Shown: positions 11,986 through 24,700 of the stretch, piece by piece
Numbering within the stretch: position 1 is the stretch's first letter
Layout of the letters: every line of letters starts with the position of its first letter
Assembly: GCA_016081115.2 (NCBI GenBank)
Contig: CM071935.1
Coordinates: 24,532,653-24,596,652, forward strand
Direction of reading: 5' to 3'
From: Rehmannia glutinosa
Lineage: Eukaryota; Streptophyta; Magnoliopsida; Lamiales; Orobanchaceae
Length of the DNA: 64,000 bases
The notes under the pieces: model-generated
Told to the model about the DNA's origin: nothing
Database searches by the model: none
Seen by the model: only the letters and a program-made list of their open reading frames with translations
Program-made: the position numbers and the translations under genes

Positions 11986-13880
11986 TTTCTTCTATTTCTT
12001 ATCTTCTCTCTTTTCTTTTCTTCTTCTTTTTCTATTGCTTGCTGCCGAGAGCTCCCTTCACTTATTTTGGACGGCTCATGTTTGAGTTTTTGATCCAAAG
12101 TAACACGTATATATACTCACTTCTTGAGGCGGTGCAAGTGTTCACCAAAAATATTTGGATCTTACAACTGCAAGTGTACAATGTAGTTTATAGATTAATG
12201 GCAAGCAAGGTCGTATTCCTCAGGGACTGACTACGAAACACTTAGGCCATAATAACATCGTATTCCAATTTTATTGAAGCAACTGAATATCAATGGTTTA
12301 TAAAAAACGAAAAAATAAAAGAAAATAAATAAATTTGCGAACCCCGCAAGCTTCATTCTTCATTCATTTACCTAGACACTGCTCATCCCTCTTTCTTTTT
12401 CCAACTTCCTTTCTTTTTTCCATAAATTTTCACCACACTTCCCCCAAACTTGATCATTTTCTATAAGCTCAAGAAATTTCAGGGATAAAATCATTTTTTT
12501 CATTTTAAAGATCAATGTGGCTAACAATAAAAAGTTTTGGCCCAAAATTGGCTAACTAGGGAATCATGAGTTCATAGGTAGGCTTTTTAGGCTTAGTAGG
12601 CTAAACAAAGATGGCTGTAAATTATTTTCCAAAATTGCACACACACATGCATTCAATGAAAATATCAGAGCAAGTTCTAGAGCTCTATCAATCATGAATG
12701 ACACATTCAAGAAAAATAAGACTGCATAAGATAAATGCAGTTAAAGGCACAAAGGCTCACAGGCTTATTTTTCGCATCATGCTCAAATACCTAATTATTT
12801 TAACTATGTCAAAAAAATAAAAGACATCTCCTCAACCATTCATATCATTATTCACAAAAATATGCCATCTCATAAAATTAAATGCTCATAGTAAAATCAT
12901 ACGGAAACTATGTAGTCTTTCGAAAATCTTGATTAAAGTCACACACAAAAGCGATTAAACGTGCTAGAAAAAATAAAAATAAAATAAAAATCAGAAAATT
13001 GAGAAACAAAAATTGAAAAATTTTAATGCAAAATTTTATGCTCTACATGCAATTCTAAATGCAATGCAAAATGCAACAGTACTAAATTACGCATTCTTGG
13101 CAACCCCCCCCCCCAAACTTAAAATATGATCCGTCCTGAACATATGAGGAAATTATCAAAATAAAGAGGAGTGCATAAAGAGTACTTATCTGGATATTTC
13201 ACACGGCCCGTGTGCATTTCATACGGTCGGGTCGTGTATCCCTGGTCGTGGCCTCTGTTTTGCTACTGTCTCTAGACACACGGCCATGTGTAGCTCACAC
13301 GGCCTGCCCGTGTGACTAGTCTCAGTGGGTCGCATGGCCCGTGTGGAGTCCCACATGGTCGTGTGAAGTTTTCTTTTTTTCACCCCAGGGTTTGTCGCGA
13401 CGCCTCTTGGGTTGTCTCCCACAAAGCACTAAATTTTACGTCTTCAGCCAGAATTCAGATTTCTAACATTATTGTCGTTGAACCGTGTCAGTTGAAATCC
13501 TTGAGCCCTGATATTCTGTACTGTCCATCAGACGAATGGCGCTACACTATTTTCTCCGATTAAGTTAAGTGTCGCCTGGGAATTTGCCCTTTTGATGTTG
13601 GTCTTCCAGTGCAGTAGCGATTTTGGGCTACTTGTGTATCCAAAGATTTTAGTCTCACATTCAACAAAAACGACGTTAGAAATAAAGCAATAAGAAAAAA
13701 TATTTACAAATATAAAAAAAATTACAAATTACAAAAGGAAAAAAAATCGAAAATAAAAAAATATTTTACAAAAATCGAAAAAAAATATATATTTACAAAA
13801 ACAATTGAGAATAAAAAAAATATTTACAAAAGCTTCAATTAAGATTGAACTACTTATTATTATTTCTAAGTAGAATCTTT

Positions 13881-13901
13881 CAATCCCCGGTAACGGCGCC
13901 A
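13881..13901 (-). other. Primer-binding site of Athila-type copy 2
   Basis: On the minus strand this reads TGGCGCCGTTACCGGGGATT, the tRNA-Asp type, six bases inside the LTR end ..GCGAACA at 13908. Confidence 0.85.
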
Positions 13902-13907
13902 AAAACT

Positions 13908-15377
13908 TGTTCGCCAAAAATATTTGGATCTTACAACTGCAAGTGTACAGTGTAGTTTTTAGAATAATGGCAAGCAAGGTCATATTCATCAGAGATTGAC
14001 TACGAAACACTTAGGCTATAATAACATCGTATTCTAATTTTATTGAAGCGACCGAATATCAATGGTTTACAAAAAAATAAAAAAAATAAAAGAAAATAAA
14101 TACATTTGCGAACCCCACAAGTATTTTCAACAACCACGGAAATAACCTTTGGCACATAATCTCAACATGTTTCATCAATATTACCAATTAAAGTTTCAAT
14201 AACCAATTCATGCAATTCTATGGGTTCAATTCTTAAGATAGTCTATTCCTCTTCTCGGGCGGCGCATAAACAATATATTCATAATAATTGTAGGTCTCCC
14301 GACTCTATACAACTATTATTAACTCCCAAAAAATCTATGAATTGAATGACTCCCCACCAACAGTTGTAGGTCTCCTGAATCGATACACCCGTTTATATCT
14401 GAATTCGATTTTCGTCTTTGTTAGAACTCCTCTTCCGAATTTTGCACTAACAAATATGACATGCTAATTATTGATCAGATAAAAAGCAATTAAGAATAAA
14501 CACTCGAATTCATAAAATAGAATACACTAATCAATTAAGAAAACAATTATCAAGATTTAACATGAATCAACAGTTTTGATTATGCCCTAAGATCCGAAAG
14601 ATTAGCCAAACATTGATAACAAATTCATAGACAAACTTGGAATCAACATTGTGACATCGTTTAAGCACAGACAAGAGATTTAAACTATGAAAGAAAACCC
14701 TTTTCTTGGCAGGATGGATTCTCCTTCCAAGCCTTCCAAGCTCTTGTGCTTTCGTAGAGGCGAAAGGCCTTGTGGTGTTCTTCGTAACCTAGCCCTCCTC
14801 TCAAAGAAGACCTTGGATCTTGTGTTCCTGTGTAATTTGATGTGTTGTATGGTGTATGAATGTATGTATTTTCGTGCAGTCCTTGGGTCCCTTCCATAGG
14901 TTCTTCGAGAGATCACTTATAGAGTTTGAATGGGAAAAGGGCACAAAAATCCGAAACAACGCGTCACACGGGCTAGTCTTGCAGCTTCACACGGCCACTC
15001 CACACGGCCATGTGGCTCTCACACGATCTGGCGATGCGGTTTGTTTTCGTCCCCTATTTCTTCCCAACTTCACACGGACATGTCTTCATCGCACGGGCAA
15101 GTCACACGGTTGTGTGGTCCCACACGGTCCGGCCGTGTGACATACTTTTGTTCGGTTTTTTCTTCTTTTTGGTCTTCTCTTTACACTCGTCAATCCTATC
15201 CGAGCCTTCTAACTGATATTTCTTCAATTAAACTCTGTTTCCTGTAAAAAGTTATAAGAATACGCAGTATCATACCCTTCTAAGGAAACTAAGTAAAAAT
15301 ACACTAAATATACATGCAAATATATTAATTATATATCATTTTAAGCCCTTAAATGCACGTATATTTTACAAGTATCA
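13908..15377 (-). repeat. 5' LTR of Athila-type copy 2
   Basis: Minus-strand start TGATACTTGTAAAATAT (from 15377), end CGAACA (13908). It holds several palindromes of the CACACGGCCGTGTG family (about 14965-15140), for example CACACGGCCATGTG and CACACGGTCCGGCCGTGTG. The TATA-like box of copy 1 reads CCTATGGAAG here and has decayed. Confidence 0.85.
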
Positions 15378-15567
15378 TCAAGATATGAATATATTAGATA
15401 AGATATTTTAATTCTTGTTGCATTAAATCTTAAATGGTTGATGTGTATAAAGTCTTAGTGCTTAAGTAATGGGCATGCACACCCACTCTTTTTCTTTTTT
15501 TTTTGTATTTCTGGTACATGTCTATCTCTTACCTGAAGTGGTGGAAGTAGGAGTACATGGATAAATA

Positions 15568-15568
<1 letters not shown>

Positions 15569-15602
<34 letters not shown>
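15569..15602. repeat. (AT)n microsatellite
   Basis: About 16 AT units in the part of the Tekay-like LTR that lies beyond the Athila insertion. Confidence 0.95.
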
Positions 15603-15604
<2 letters not shown>

Positions 15605-16015
15605 AGACTACAACTACTTCTAACAAGACAACTCAATTCTTATATGTCATTACCTAATCTCTATTATTATGATGATTATGTAAAAGCTTGGGAAAATACA
15701 CTATTTATATCATGTAGTCATGTACATATACATGTATATATACGTATTATTTTTTTAAATGGAGTGTCCTGTGACTGGGATATTACATTTTTCCCTCCTT
15801 AAAAAAATTTCGTCCTCGAAATTTATTCATCTAATGAGTTCCACATACATATATCCTTTATTTGATCTCAATCTATATCTATACTATCTATAAAAGTGTG
15901 AATAGGTTGAAAGGTTTCTTGAAATTTTTTATTCGACAAAAGTATCTATTTAACATAGTTAATTTTAGGGGTAATAAAATAAATTGGTATTTATTTAGTT
16001 TTGTTTGATTACAAG

Positions 16016-17066
16016 TAGGGGTGTGCACGGTACGGGACGGTTCGGAGATTTGGAAATCTCCAGAACCGTCCGAAGTTTGGAGATTCTGAAAATAAATCTC
16101 CAGAACCGAATCATAGAAAAAAATCTCTGTCCTGAACCGTACCGAAAGTTCGGGATGGTTCGGGGCGGAGATTCGGTTCTAATGGGACGGTAGGGTACGG
16201 TTCGGTTCCGTTCGGTTCGAAGATTCGGAGATGAGCCATAAATAAAACATACAAATTTGGCAGAAAAAAATAAAAAACAAAATCAATATAAAAAAATCAC
16301 CAAATGGATATACTTCTAGAGTTCTAGTTTCTTTTTAGTGTAGCCTCAAAATGAAAACTAAAACTATAATAGGTAACACAATCCAAAATTCTAAACTTAA
16401 TAACCTCTGTAATACAATAATAGTCTATTATTTGGGCAATTGTCCTTCTATTGACATAAAAGTTAGAACATATATAATTAACTAATATTTTTTATAAATT
16501 AACATGAAATAAAAAACTTGTATAAATTTATAATCTCAATGTCTCATACTTAACAACTTAACATAATCAATGAAATTATATTTATAATTTATGTTATAAT
16601 ATGGTACTATTACTTATTTCTCTTTTAAGTGCAATTTAATAATCATTTAACTAATTTTAATTTCAAATGATTTACTCTATTATTAATATCAGAATTTTTT
16701 AAAATTTAAAATAGTTGCAGTATTATAGTTTTTTCAGAAATATACTTTATATTCAATTTAATTTCAAATAGTTTGTAGTTAATTCAATATTAAAATAAAA
16801 ACAACATAGAAATAATGTATATGTATTTATATAAAATATTTAGAATCGGTTCTAGCTTCGGGTCTTCGGTTCGGAGTGGTTCGGTACGGTTCGGTATGGT
16901 TCTCGGTACGGGTATTTGAAAAATCTCCAGAACCGTACCATAAATATTTTCGGTACGGTACGGTTCGGGGAAAGTCAAAAAGTCAACGAATATTTTCGGT
17001 TCAGAGATCTTTCGGTCTGGATATCAGTTCGATTTCGGTAATCTCCAAGTCCCGTGCACAGCCCTA
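16016..17066. mobile_element. Non-autonomous hAT-type element, 1051 bp
   Basis: Ends TAGGGGTGTGCACGG and (reverse complement of the right end) TAGGGCTGTGCACGG, 14 of 15 matching. The 8-bp TSD is perfect: ATTACAAG at 16008-16015 and 17067-17074. Both ends carry arrays of GGTTCGG/GGTACGG and CTCCAGAACCG in both orientations (16025-16225 and 16850-17045). The 600-bp middle is AT-rich and non-coding. 8-bp TSDs and TAGGG..GTGCA ends are typical of plant hAT elements. No transposase is present, so it must be moved in trans. Confidence 0.9.
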
Positions 17067-17074
17067 ATTACAAG

Positions 17075-17681
17075 ACAAGTTACCTTTTATATCCCAATTT
17101 TTTCTTATATTTTTTCCAATTGTAACTTTTAATGTATATTGAATTTTAAAATAATAGCAATTTTATATTAAACTACATTTTGAAAGCTTTCCAACGATAT
17201 GTTATAAGCATATATAAAAGACTTCGTATAATAGAATTTTAATGGTTTAAAGTTGAGTATTATGCAAAGTTGTATATTGAATAAAATATGAAATTATAAT
17301 TGAATAAAAAGAAAAAAAAATTATAATTGAAATTATAAAAAGAAAAAAAAATATTCTAATCATAAAAGTTTTGATTAAATAGGGCAAAATACATGATCAA
17401 TGAATTTCGTTTATGATTGCAATGCAAATACTCTTGAACTATCAAATCTATCTCTAAATTTTTAACGGATGCACCCTTTAACATTTATATCTTAATTTAG
17501 ACTCCAATATATATATATATATATATAATAATTTTGAGGTTGTTTTTAAGAAGACAACCCCATCATTATCATAATAAATTTATAAAATTTTATTGCAATG
17601 TTTTTTTGTCAATATTGTTATGTTTTTGTGTTTTTGTAGTGACTATTTTCAGTTGAACTCACTTTATTGTTTTATAGTTGC
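17075..17681. other. AT-rich non-coding stretch
   Basis: No gene recognised. It contains an (AT)n run near 17504-17527 and poly-purine stretches (17300-17350). The last part leads into the resuming Ulp1-like gene and may be its intron. Confidence 0.4.
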
Positions 17682-18669
17682 AGACGGTTGTATCACCTTC
17701 TCAGGAGTTGAACAATGAATCTATTCATGTACTGTTCTCACAAAACTTTGATACTAAATTTGGTGATTCTAATGCGATCAGATTGTAGTCGGTTGACATG
17801 GTATTGTTTTTTAAGCTCATTTTATGCTAGTGTGTTACCATTTGTTTTTTCTTAATTGTATATTAATTTTTTGTTTTCCCTAGTTCTTCTTCTTTATATG
17901 CAAGAGCGAGCATATTTATGTGAATTGTTTCGATATGAAGAGAAGACTATGTCACATTCTGGATAACTCGTCGATTGGAGGTGTTGATTGCGACAAATAC
18001 GAGCATATCCCATAGATGTTGGTATGTTTGTTGTCAGTGTATAGGTGAAATGAATATTTGTATTTAATTTGTTGAATTTTAGTGTATATCTTATAAATTG
18101 GGTTGGTCAAATTTATTGTACATATAATATAATAGCAATATATGTTTCATTTTTAGTTAAATAACACTGCATATTTATTGAGTTCATATCTTATACATTG
18201 GGTTGGTCAAATTTAAATGTTTGAGGCATTGTACTTTGTGCTAGGTATACTGTGTAATATTTTTATGCTCCTGGTTCTTTTAAATATCAAATATTTATTA
18301 GAAAAATAATGTGTACTTATCAAGGTATGTTTATTTATTTTTTAAAGCAATGACTAAGAATACAATTTTGTATAGTTTGCTGCATAATTATAATATTAAC
18401 GATGCATATTTACTTTTATTATAATGCATGGACATTTAATTTTTGCTTATATGTTGATTCGACTATTTTCCCAATACCTGTTAGCCCGTGCATGCTATCA
18501 ATCATCTTATACTGTGGAAAACGCCAAGCATGTTAGGTTTGCGATGTCATGGAGGGATTCGGAGAACGCAATTGATTGTGGCATCTTTGCAGTGCGATAT
18601 ATAGAGACATACATGGTGGGAGGTACGAGGAGTTGGAATGATGGCCTTGAGAATGGAACATGTCTCTAG
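17682..18669 (+). pseudogene. Ulp1-like C48 protease domain, C-terminal part (broken)
   Basis: SUMO-protease-like cysteine peptidase domain of the MULE gene whose N-terminal half is at 1620-3403. Exon-like blocks are 17682-17801 (ends before GT), 17884-18019 (preceded by AG) and 18424-18669. The second block has SEHIYVNCFDMKRRLCHILD, with the expected catalytic His (17911-17913) and Asp (17962-17964). The third has AIDCGIFAVRYIETYM with the catalytic Cys (18577-18579). The acidic residue of the His-Asp-Cys triad is thus kept, but stops occur at about 17790, 18014 and 18667. The domain is therefore a relic. Spacing and motifs fit Ulp1-like genes carried by plant MULEs. Confidence 0.75.
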
Positions 18670-19679
18670 TTACAAAATTGAGGACAATGTAGTGTTCATC
18701 TATTGTTCAAGAAGAATTGAACGAGCAAATGGAGTTGAACATGGTAGAGGCGAAGAAATTCTGGACCAGAAAGAAAAACGCTTTTGTACTATAGTGGTTT
18801 TTTGTTTTAGATAATTTGCTATTTTTTTTTTTTTTTGATCGGTAGATAATTTGCTATTTTGATGGTTTTTTAGTTGTGCAAGCTTTAATCGAATATGTTC
18901 AACTACCCAGTACTTACTAAGTGGTATTTAGTAATTAGACATGTAGCAACGTAGTAGTTTTGGTATTAGAATTATGCAGCAGTGAAAGTTTCATTAATGT
19001 AATGTTTTCTTTTGCAAAAACGAACAGAAAATTCAATAGAGTTGTGTTTATGAATCTATAATTAGCCTTATTTTGTTGCAGGTTTAGCAGAGAATCAATT
19101 TAGTATCTAGTTATTGTACACATAGTGCATAGTTATTGTTATTGTGTTGTATAAGTACCCAGTGAATGTACTATATGATTTGTATTTGTGACGTTTCGAA
19201 GTTAATGCATATTTAGTTGTAGTGTGTTGCATATTTAGTTGTGGTGTGTTGTATATTTATTGGGCATTTAGTGCATAAATGCAAATTTATTTGACAAACT
19301 ATAGATACATATTTATTGGACATGAACTTCATAAATAGTTCAATTTTGATGCAAATATTGACGTAACTGAACATTTGGTGTAAATCTAATGTGTAGTTAG
19401 AAAACTTGGTACATTTTAATTAGATATATAAGTGATTCAGAATGTCAAGAAATGTACCAATTGTAAATTGTATGAAACAAAATAAGTATTATGACAACAT
19501 TGTAGTTCTTTTGGGGCATGCTCGACTGTTATGTGTTGTAACCTCACCACATATCCCTCATCGTCTCTTTAGCTCGGTGCTTGCTTTAATCGCTTTTTCT
19601 TTATGGCTTTGCAGACATCTTTTTATTCGGCTTCCACTCCCTTTATTTTTTGCTTGTTTTGGTGGCAATACCGTGATGT
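18670..19679. other. Non-coding stretch between convergent MULE genes
   Basis: AT-rich and without genes. The motif GTTGCATATTTAGTTG is repeated at about 19204-19245. A short direct repeat (GATAATTTGCTATTTT) brackets a T-run at 18810-18860. Its position between the two 3' ends suggests shared terminator or polyadenylation sequence of the MULE. Confidence 0.5.
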
Positions 19680-21745
19680 CTATTTGCGATGTGGAGCCAC
19701 AATAGATTTCCATAATTGCTTTTTCGCTTGCCTTGGTGGCCTCACTTGCTCGAACAACATCTTATTTTTATGGGTTGTTATTATACGGGACAATTCTTCT
19801 ATTTTGTCTATTCTGACATGCGCAAGCCCATTGCAACAATGAAAATCTGACCATAGTTTGTTCAAGGTTGTGTTTGCCTCTTCTCCCCCTTCAAATTTGT
19901 ACATACGTCCTTTTCTATAGATTATATTAAACAGGCTGCTTTCATCCGCCTTGTGGGTAGGTATTTCATTGGTATCGTCTTTGGACTTTTGAAAATAACG
20001 AATATATGGCAACATATTAGTCCATGTTGCTCAAACCTTTTGCATGTATATGCTGCTACTGTTTCATTTTCTCTGTACATGACTTCAAAAATGCTACCAC
20101 TTTCATCTCTGATCAAGTATGTGTATTAGCCAATAGCGCTAGTGATTCGTACAACTGAACACATGTAACAAGTTTCTTTAATTTATTTGCATATGTCAGC
20201 AAAAACTCTGTGTGTGTACACTGTTACTGCATGTTGTTCAATGTCTAAAGGTGTCATGAATTCTGGAGTAAAAGCCTCACATTCATTGTTCAATTTGTCA
20301 ACTGCATCACGTTGTGCCTCCATATCACTGTCAAAGTGCATAAAAAATTCAACCTAATTCACGTGAGTGTTAGTGAACCCTCCAAACCAACTATTGGCGC
20401 TCTCAGACCTTGAAATAGTTCATAACAACCCGCTTATTGGCACATCTCTGAAATATGCGGCGATCCAACTTTGCCTAATATCATACATTATTTTAAACCA
20501 TGGATGATCTGTTAATTGAAAATCACACATGATTTCATGCCTCTTTTTTTCAAAATCAAATGGCTCAAGATGTTGGTCCCAGACAATTGAATTTAGACTC
20601 TCATAAAATTTCATTCTTGCACAGTACATGACCTACTTTTGAGCTCACCTTTTCCATTATGTCCCACATACATAATTTGTGTCTTTCCTTTTTAAAAACA
20701 ACATGGAATGCATTCTTCGTTACAGGATCTTGGTCGGTGACAATGTAGTGTGGCTCTTGACCCATTGCATTCAAAAAACTTTGGAACAACCAAACATATG
20801 ATTCCTCATCTTCTTTCAATATTAATCCTGCTGCGAATATTATACATCGTCGAGGATTATCAATCTCTGTGAATGGTGTGAAAACCATTTTGTACCTGAA
20901 GACAAAGCAATAAAATAGTGTTCAGTGCAGTGTTGTCTGTTTTATGTAGTATTAAATATATAACTATGTAGAGGTATGTTTATATATATGCATTGTAATT
21001 AAAATATATGTAAATAGTATTTGTATGAATGTTTAAGAGCCACATTTAATATAGTTATGCAATATTTTTATAATATCTATATGTATGTTCTAACATATAT
21101 ATGCAGTACACAGATTTCTGCATCTCGCCTATTTGTGTTGTATGTAGCATCGAATGAGATGACATCACCAAAGACAGTGTAGTTTTGAATTGATATTGGA
21201 TTTTTCTGGAACAACCTTGTCAGCTGCTCATTTTCATCAACATTGTAATTGAATGCCATACCAGGGCATACATCTTTCTTCTTTAGGAAATTGTCTATTA
21301 TTATTTGTGCATCAGCGTGCATATATAAGCCTTCAAGTCCATTTTAAAAAGTTTGACATCTATTTGTAATGCACCAACTTGTGCTTTTCCTCCAACCATT
21401 TGGTTATAAATTCTGTGAGTTTTTGTTTTGCCAACGTTTGCCTTAGTACAATCATGATGGATTTTTGGTGTCCAAAACTCATATTTTTGTTTACTCTAAG
21501 AAATTATCTGTATGGTACGGATCTCATAGAATACGTGTGACGCTCCTCAAATTGCTTGATCATGTATGTATTGTCATTTGTGTGTTGAAATATACATCTT
21601 GCATGGCATCCGGCCTGACCGGAGACTTTTTTCTGACTTTCTCTACTTTTACTGGCCTCATTGTCTGCATTTGCATTATCTTAAACGTAGTTATTAATGT
21701 TTTTGTAACCTTCTCGGCTGCAAACAATGTATTGCACATGTTTTG

Positions 21746-24700
21746 TGTGAGGCCCCAGATTTTTTATACCATAGGAGACACGATCCCAATATATTATCAA
21801 TGGTAGCGTTACTTAAGTTATTACCTAATTACATGATAATGCAATTTATTTACGTTTATTACTTAAATTAATAACTATTATCATTTTCCTTACAACTTGA
21901 TTCGGTAAAAAGTGCTATTTAAAATTCGTTCTTTAGTATTTGAAAAATAAAATTCTTGTCGCCATATTTTTATGAAGACGATACCTACATTTAGCCATTT
22001 TTCATAAAACTACTATTGCTCAATCGATCAAATAAATTTTATTTAAAAAAAACTATATCTTAATTCTGAGATTTTGAAATATCATTTTCAATAAACTCAA
22101 TATTTTCAAGTATATTATCTTGAGTTAACAAAAAATTATTATGATTATTGAAATTCTTGGCATAAATTAAAGTAGTATTTGAACCTATTTTATTAGAAAA
22201 TATTTGTTTTGCTTTACAAGCAAAATATTTCATTTTATGATCTATTAAGAACATCTACTACTAATCTGATACTTTAATAAAGACAATGACTCATGTTTTG
22301 AAAGTTCATCTAGTAAAATTTCAATTTCTAAAAGAATAGTATTCGAGATTTATTTTGTTAAACAACCGATCCTTATATTAAAATAGCTAAGTGCCTCATT
22401 CTTGATTTGTTGAACTAAATACTACTCGATTTAGCTAATAGATATATCATTTATACTTAGAATTATTTTTATTTTATGGTTTATATTAATAACACCTATT
22501 TTCACTTCTTTAATGATTGTCGATTTCTTTCAACTTTCAACAAAATTATTTACCAGTTGGATTTCTCTCTTAACAACTAATTATTTTTTTTGTAGCATAA
22601 TATTTATTTAAATATTTTATTAATTTCGAAAATTATATTTATATATTTCGAAATATTTTTTATAATTTGATTAATTGCTTGATTAATATATTAACTTGTA
22701 TTATTGGTTCTAATTATATTTAATACCTTAGATTATGAGTGATATTGTACTAGAATTACTAGATACCTTATAAGTTATAACTAGATGACTAATTATAAGT
22801 AAGATAGATATAAGATTTGGTTTATATGAGAGAGAAACAACCTTATCTTTTTCCTTTTGTCTTTTCCCTTTTGACTTATTCTCTTAAGTATGCAAGCCTT
22901 CATCCACTCCAACAAATCTTGTTTCTACCAATGTAAGCATGCATCCCTTAGTCTTTGTCTTTTCCTCTTGTCTTATTCACTCCAACTTGCAAGCCTTCTG
23001 AAGCCCCAAGAAGACTCTTATGCTTCCTCCAAGCATGCCCTACTAGCCAAGCTTCCAAGATTCATCTCCTCATTCTACACTTAACCATCCCACAACAAAG
23101 AAAAACACCACTCCCTCTCTCAAACCAATAGGGCCGAAAATTATAAGGTGAAAATGATGGAGATTGTGACTTTAGAAGCCTTTCAAGAAGCTAAAGGATA
23201 TTAAGGTAAAGTCTTGCAACCACAATCTTCCTTACTTCTTCTCTTTTGTCCATTTTCTTCACTTTTTGACACCCAAATACTCACATGAAGGGGCTGCCCT
23301 AAGGAAATAAGGGAGACTTGAGGAAGTTGTGAAAGCTAGAAGCCATCTAGACCATTCTTACCAAAAACACAAGAAGAGGTGGGTGAAATTTTTCAAAATA
23401 CTCATAATTTTTGCATAAAGTAGCATGAAATATGTGTTTGTATATTTTTATATATTTCTGAAAAATTTCAGTTACTTTTTATTTTTGTAAATTTTGAAAA
23501 GAAAAGGAAAAAAATTATATATGTATGTGTTTGGAATTATGATAAAAGTGATTCTTGTTAAAAAAGATAGCTTTTATATGCATATATGCTTTTCTTTTGG
23601 CAAGAATGTATATATTTCATTTTATGATATATTTCTGGAAATTTTCAGTTTATATTTCTGGAATAATTTCGAAAATTATATATATGTGTATTGAAATTAA
23701 GCCAAAAGTGGTTTTGCATAAAGAAAATAGCTTTTGTATGCTTTTAGGCCTTCTTGTTATGTATATATTTAAAATAACTGAGAATATGAGAAATACATTT
23801 TTAATATGTTATATTCATATTCTGGACTTTGGATTTGTGATCAAAATTGGGTTTGGGCCACTTTTGCAAATAAGGCAAAATATAAGGCCAAAAATGATAA
23901 AACTGAAAACTGTGGGACCCGCTGTAAATTTTTGACATTTGGGACTGAAATTACTATAATAGTAATGAGAAATAATAATTGGGACCCTCCCGGTCAAACA
24001 AATGCGGATACAAGAACTTTTAGACACTAAAATGTTAATTTTCCAAACTTTAGGGGCTAAACTGTAAAATCCGAAATTATGGGGCAACCACTGTCCTAAA
24101 AATAATACAAACTTATTTTAAATAGTATTCTGGACCTTTAGTCCAAATCTCACGAAAAACGGGCTTGAAACGAGCCCTTAACGGTAAAATTATCCTTGGG
24201 GCCAAAATGGAATTTTTCAGAAAATCGGTACTAAATCTGATAATTTTTTGAAACTGATTTTAACCCATATACATACTACCCCAAAGAAATTATTAGACTT
24301 GGAATCTCGTTAATACCTTTTCCGGTTTAAGAGATATCTATATTTAAAAGTATTGGGTCAAAAATACTAATTTGAAAAGATTATGGGACTGACCTTCAAT
24401 TTTTGAAAATATGACCCCGAGACCCAGAAAATATGATTCCTTAGAATTTTTATAAAAATTAGAGACTGACCTTTCCCTTTTCCGAGTTCGGGATCACAAC
24501 TTATGGAATTTTAAAACCCGGCATAAGTTTCCTCTTTAATTAAAATATTTTATTTTAAAATAAAATTTACAAAGGTCATAGAAAATTATTTTATTTTCTA
24601 ACTTCAGTTTATTCATATAAATATTAAAATATATTTTTTTAACTAAAAATTATATTTTTAAAATTATTATCCGAATTTATTCGGGATTTTCATATCGACT

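Larger units (their letters stand above)
12139..15377 (-). mobile_element. Athila-type element lacking pol, copy 2 (minus strand)
   Basis: It is flanked by GCAAG (12134-12138) and TCAAG (15378-15382), a 5-bp TSD with one difference. The 5' LTR (13908-15377) and the tRNA-Asp primer site (complement at 13881-13901) are clear. The internal part keeps only about 100 bp of leader, the last part of gag (about 13640-13480), the post-pol block, palindromes (13200-13370) and the 3' non-coding region. Only about 210 bp of the 3' LTR remain (12139-12348). The order and the gag/post-pol junction match copy 1, but the ATHILA ORF is also gone. Confidence 0.8.
11279..15832 (-). mobile_element. Tekay-like gypsy LTR fragment (minus), host of Athila copy 2
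   Basis: Read on the minus strand it begins TGTAATATCCC at 15787 and ends GGGGCGTCACA at 11279, with 12139-15377 as a later insert. The LTR itself is therefore about 1.27 kb. Just upstream in its own orientation (15832-15788) is TTTCGAGGACGAAATTT with a purine run, the typical end of the internal region of Tekay-type chromoviruses. The rest of the internal region and the 5' LTR are missing. The element landed in the 3' LTR of Athila copy 1, and the missing LTR end was probably lost with it. Confidence 0.65.

Noticed and set aside
11868..12230. 120-codon open frame on +
   Set aside because: Consists mainly of (CT)n translated as Ser/Leu, and crosses from the Tekay-like LTR into Athila copy 2.
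14687..15247. Several plus-strand open frames over Athila LTR
   Set aside because: Opposite strand of an LTR; openness comes from the repeated CACACGGCCGTGTG text.
15885..17390. Possible Helitron 5' end (TCTATACTATCTATAAAAGTG at about 15880)
   Set aside because: No CTRR terminus with a hairpin found downstream, and no Rep/helicase; the resemblance is short and AT-rich.
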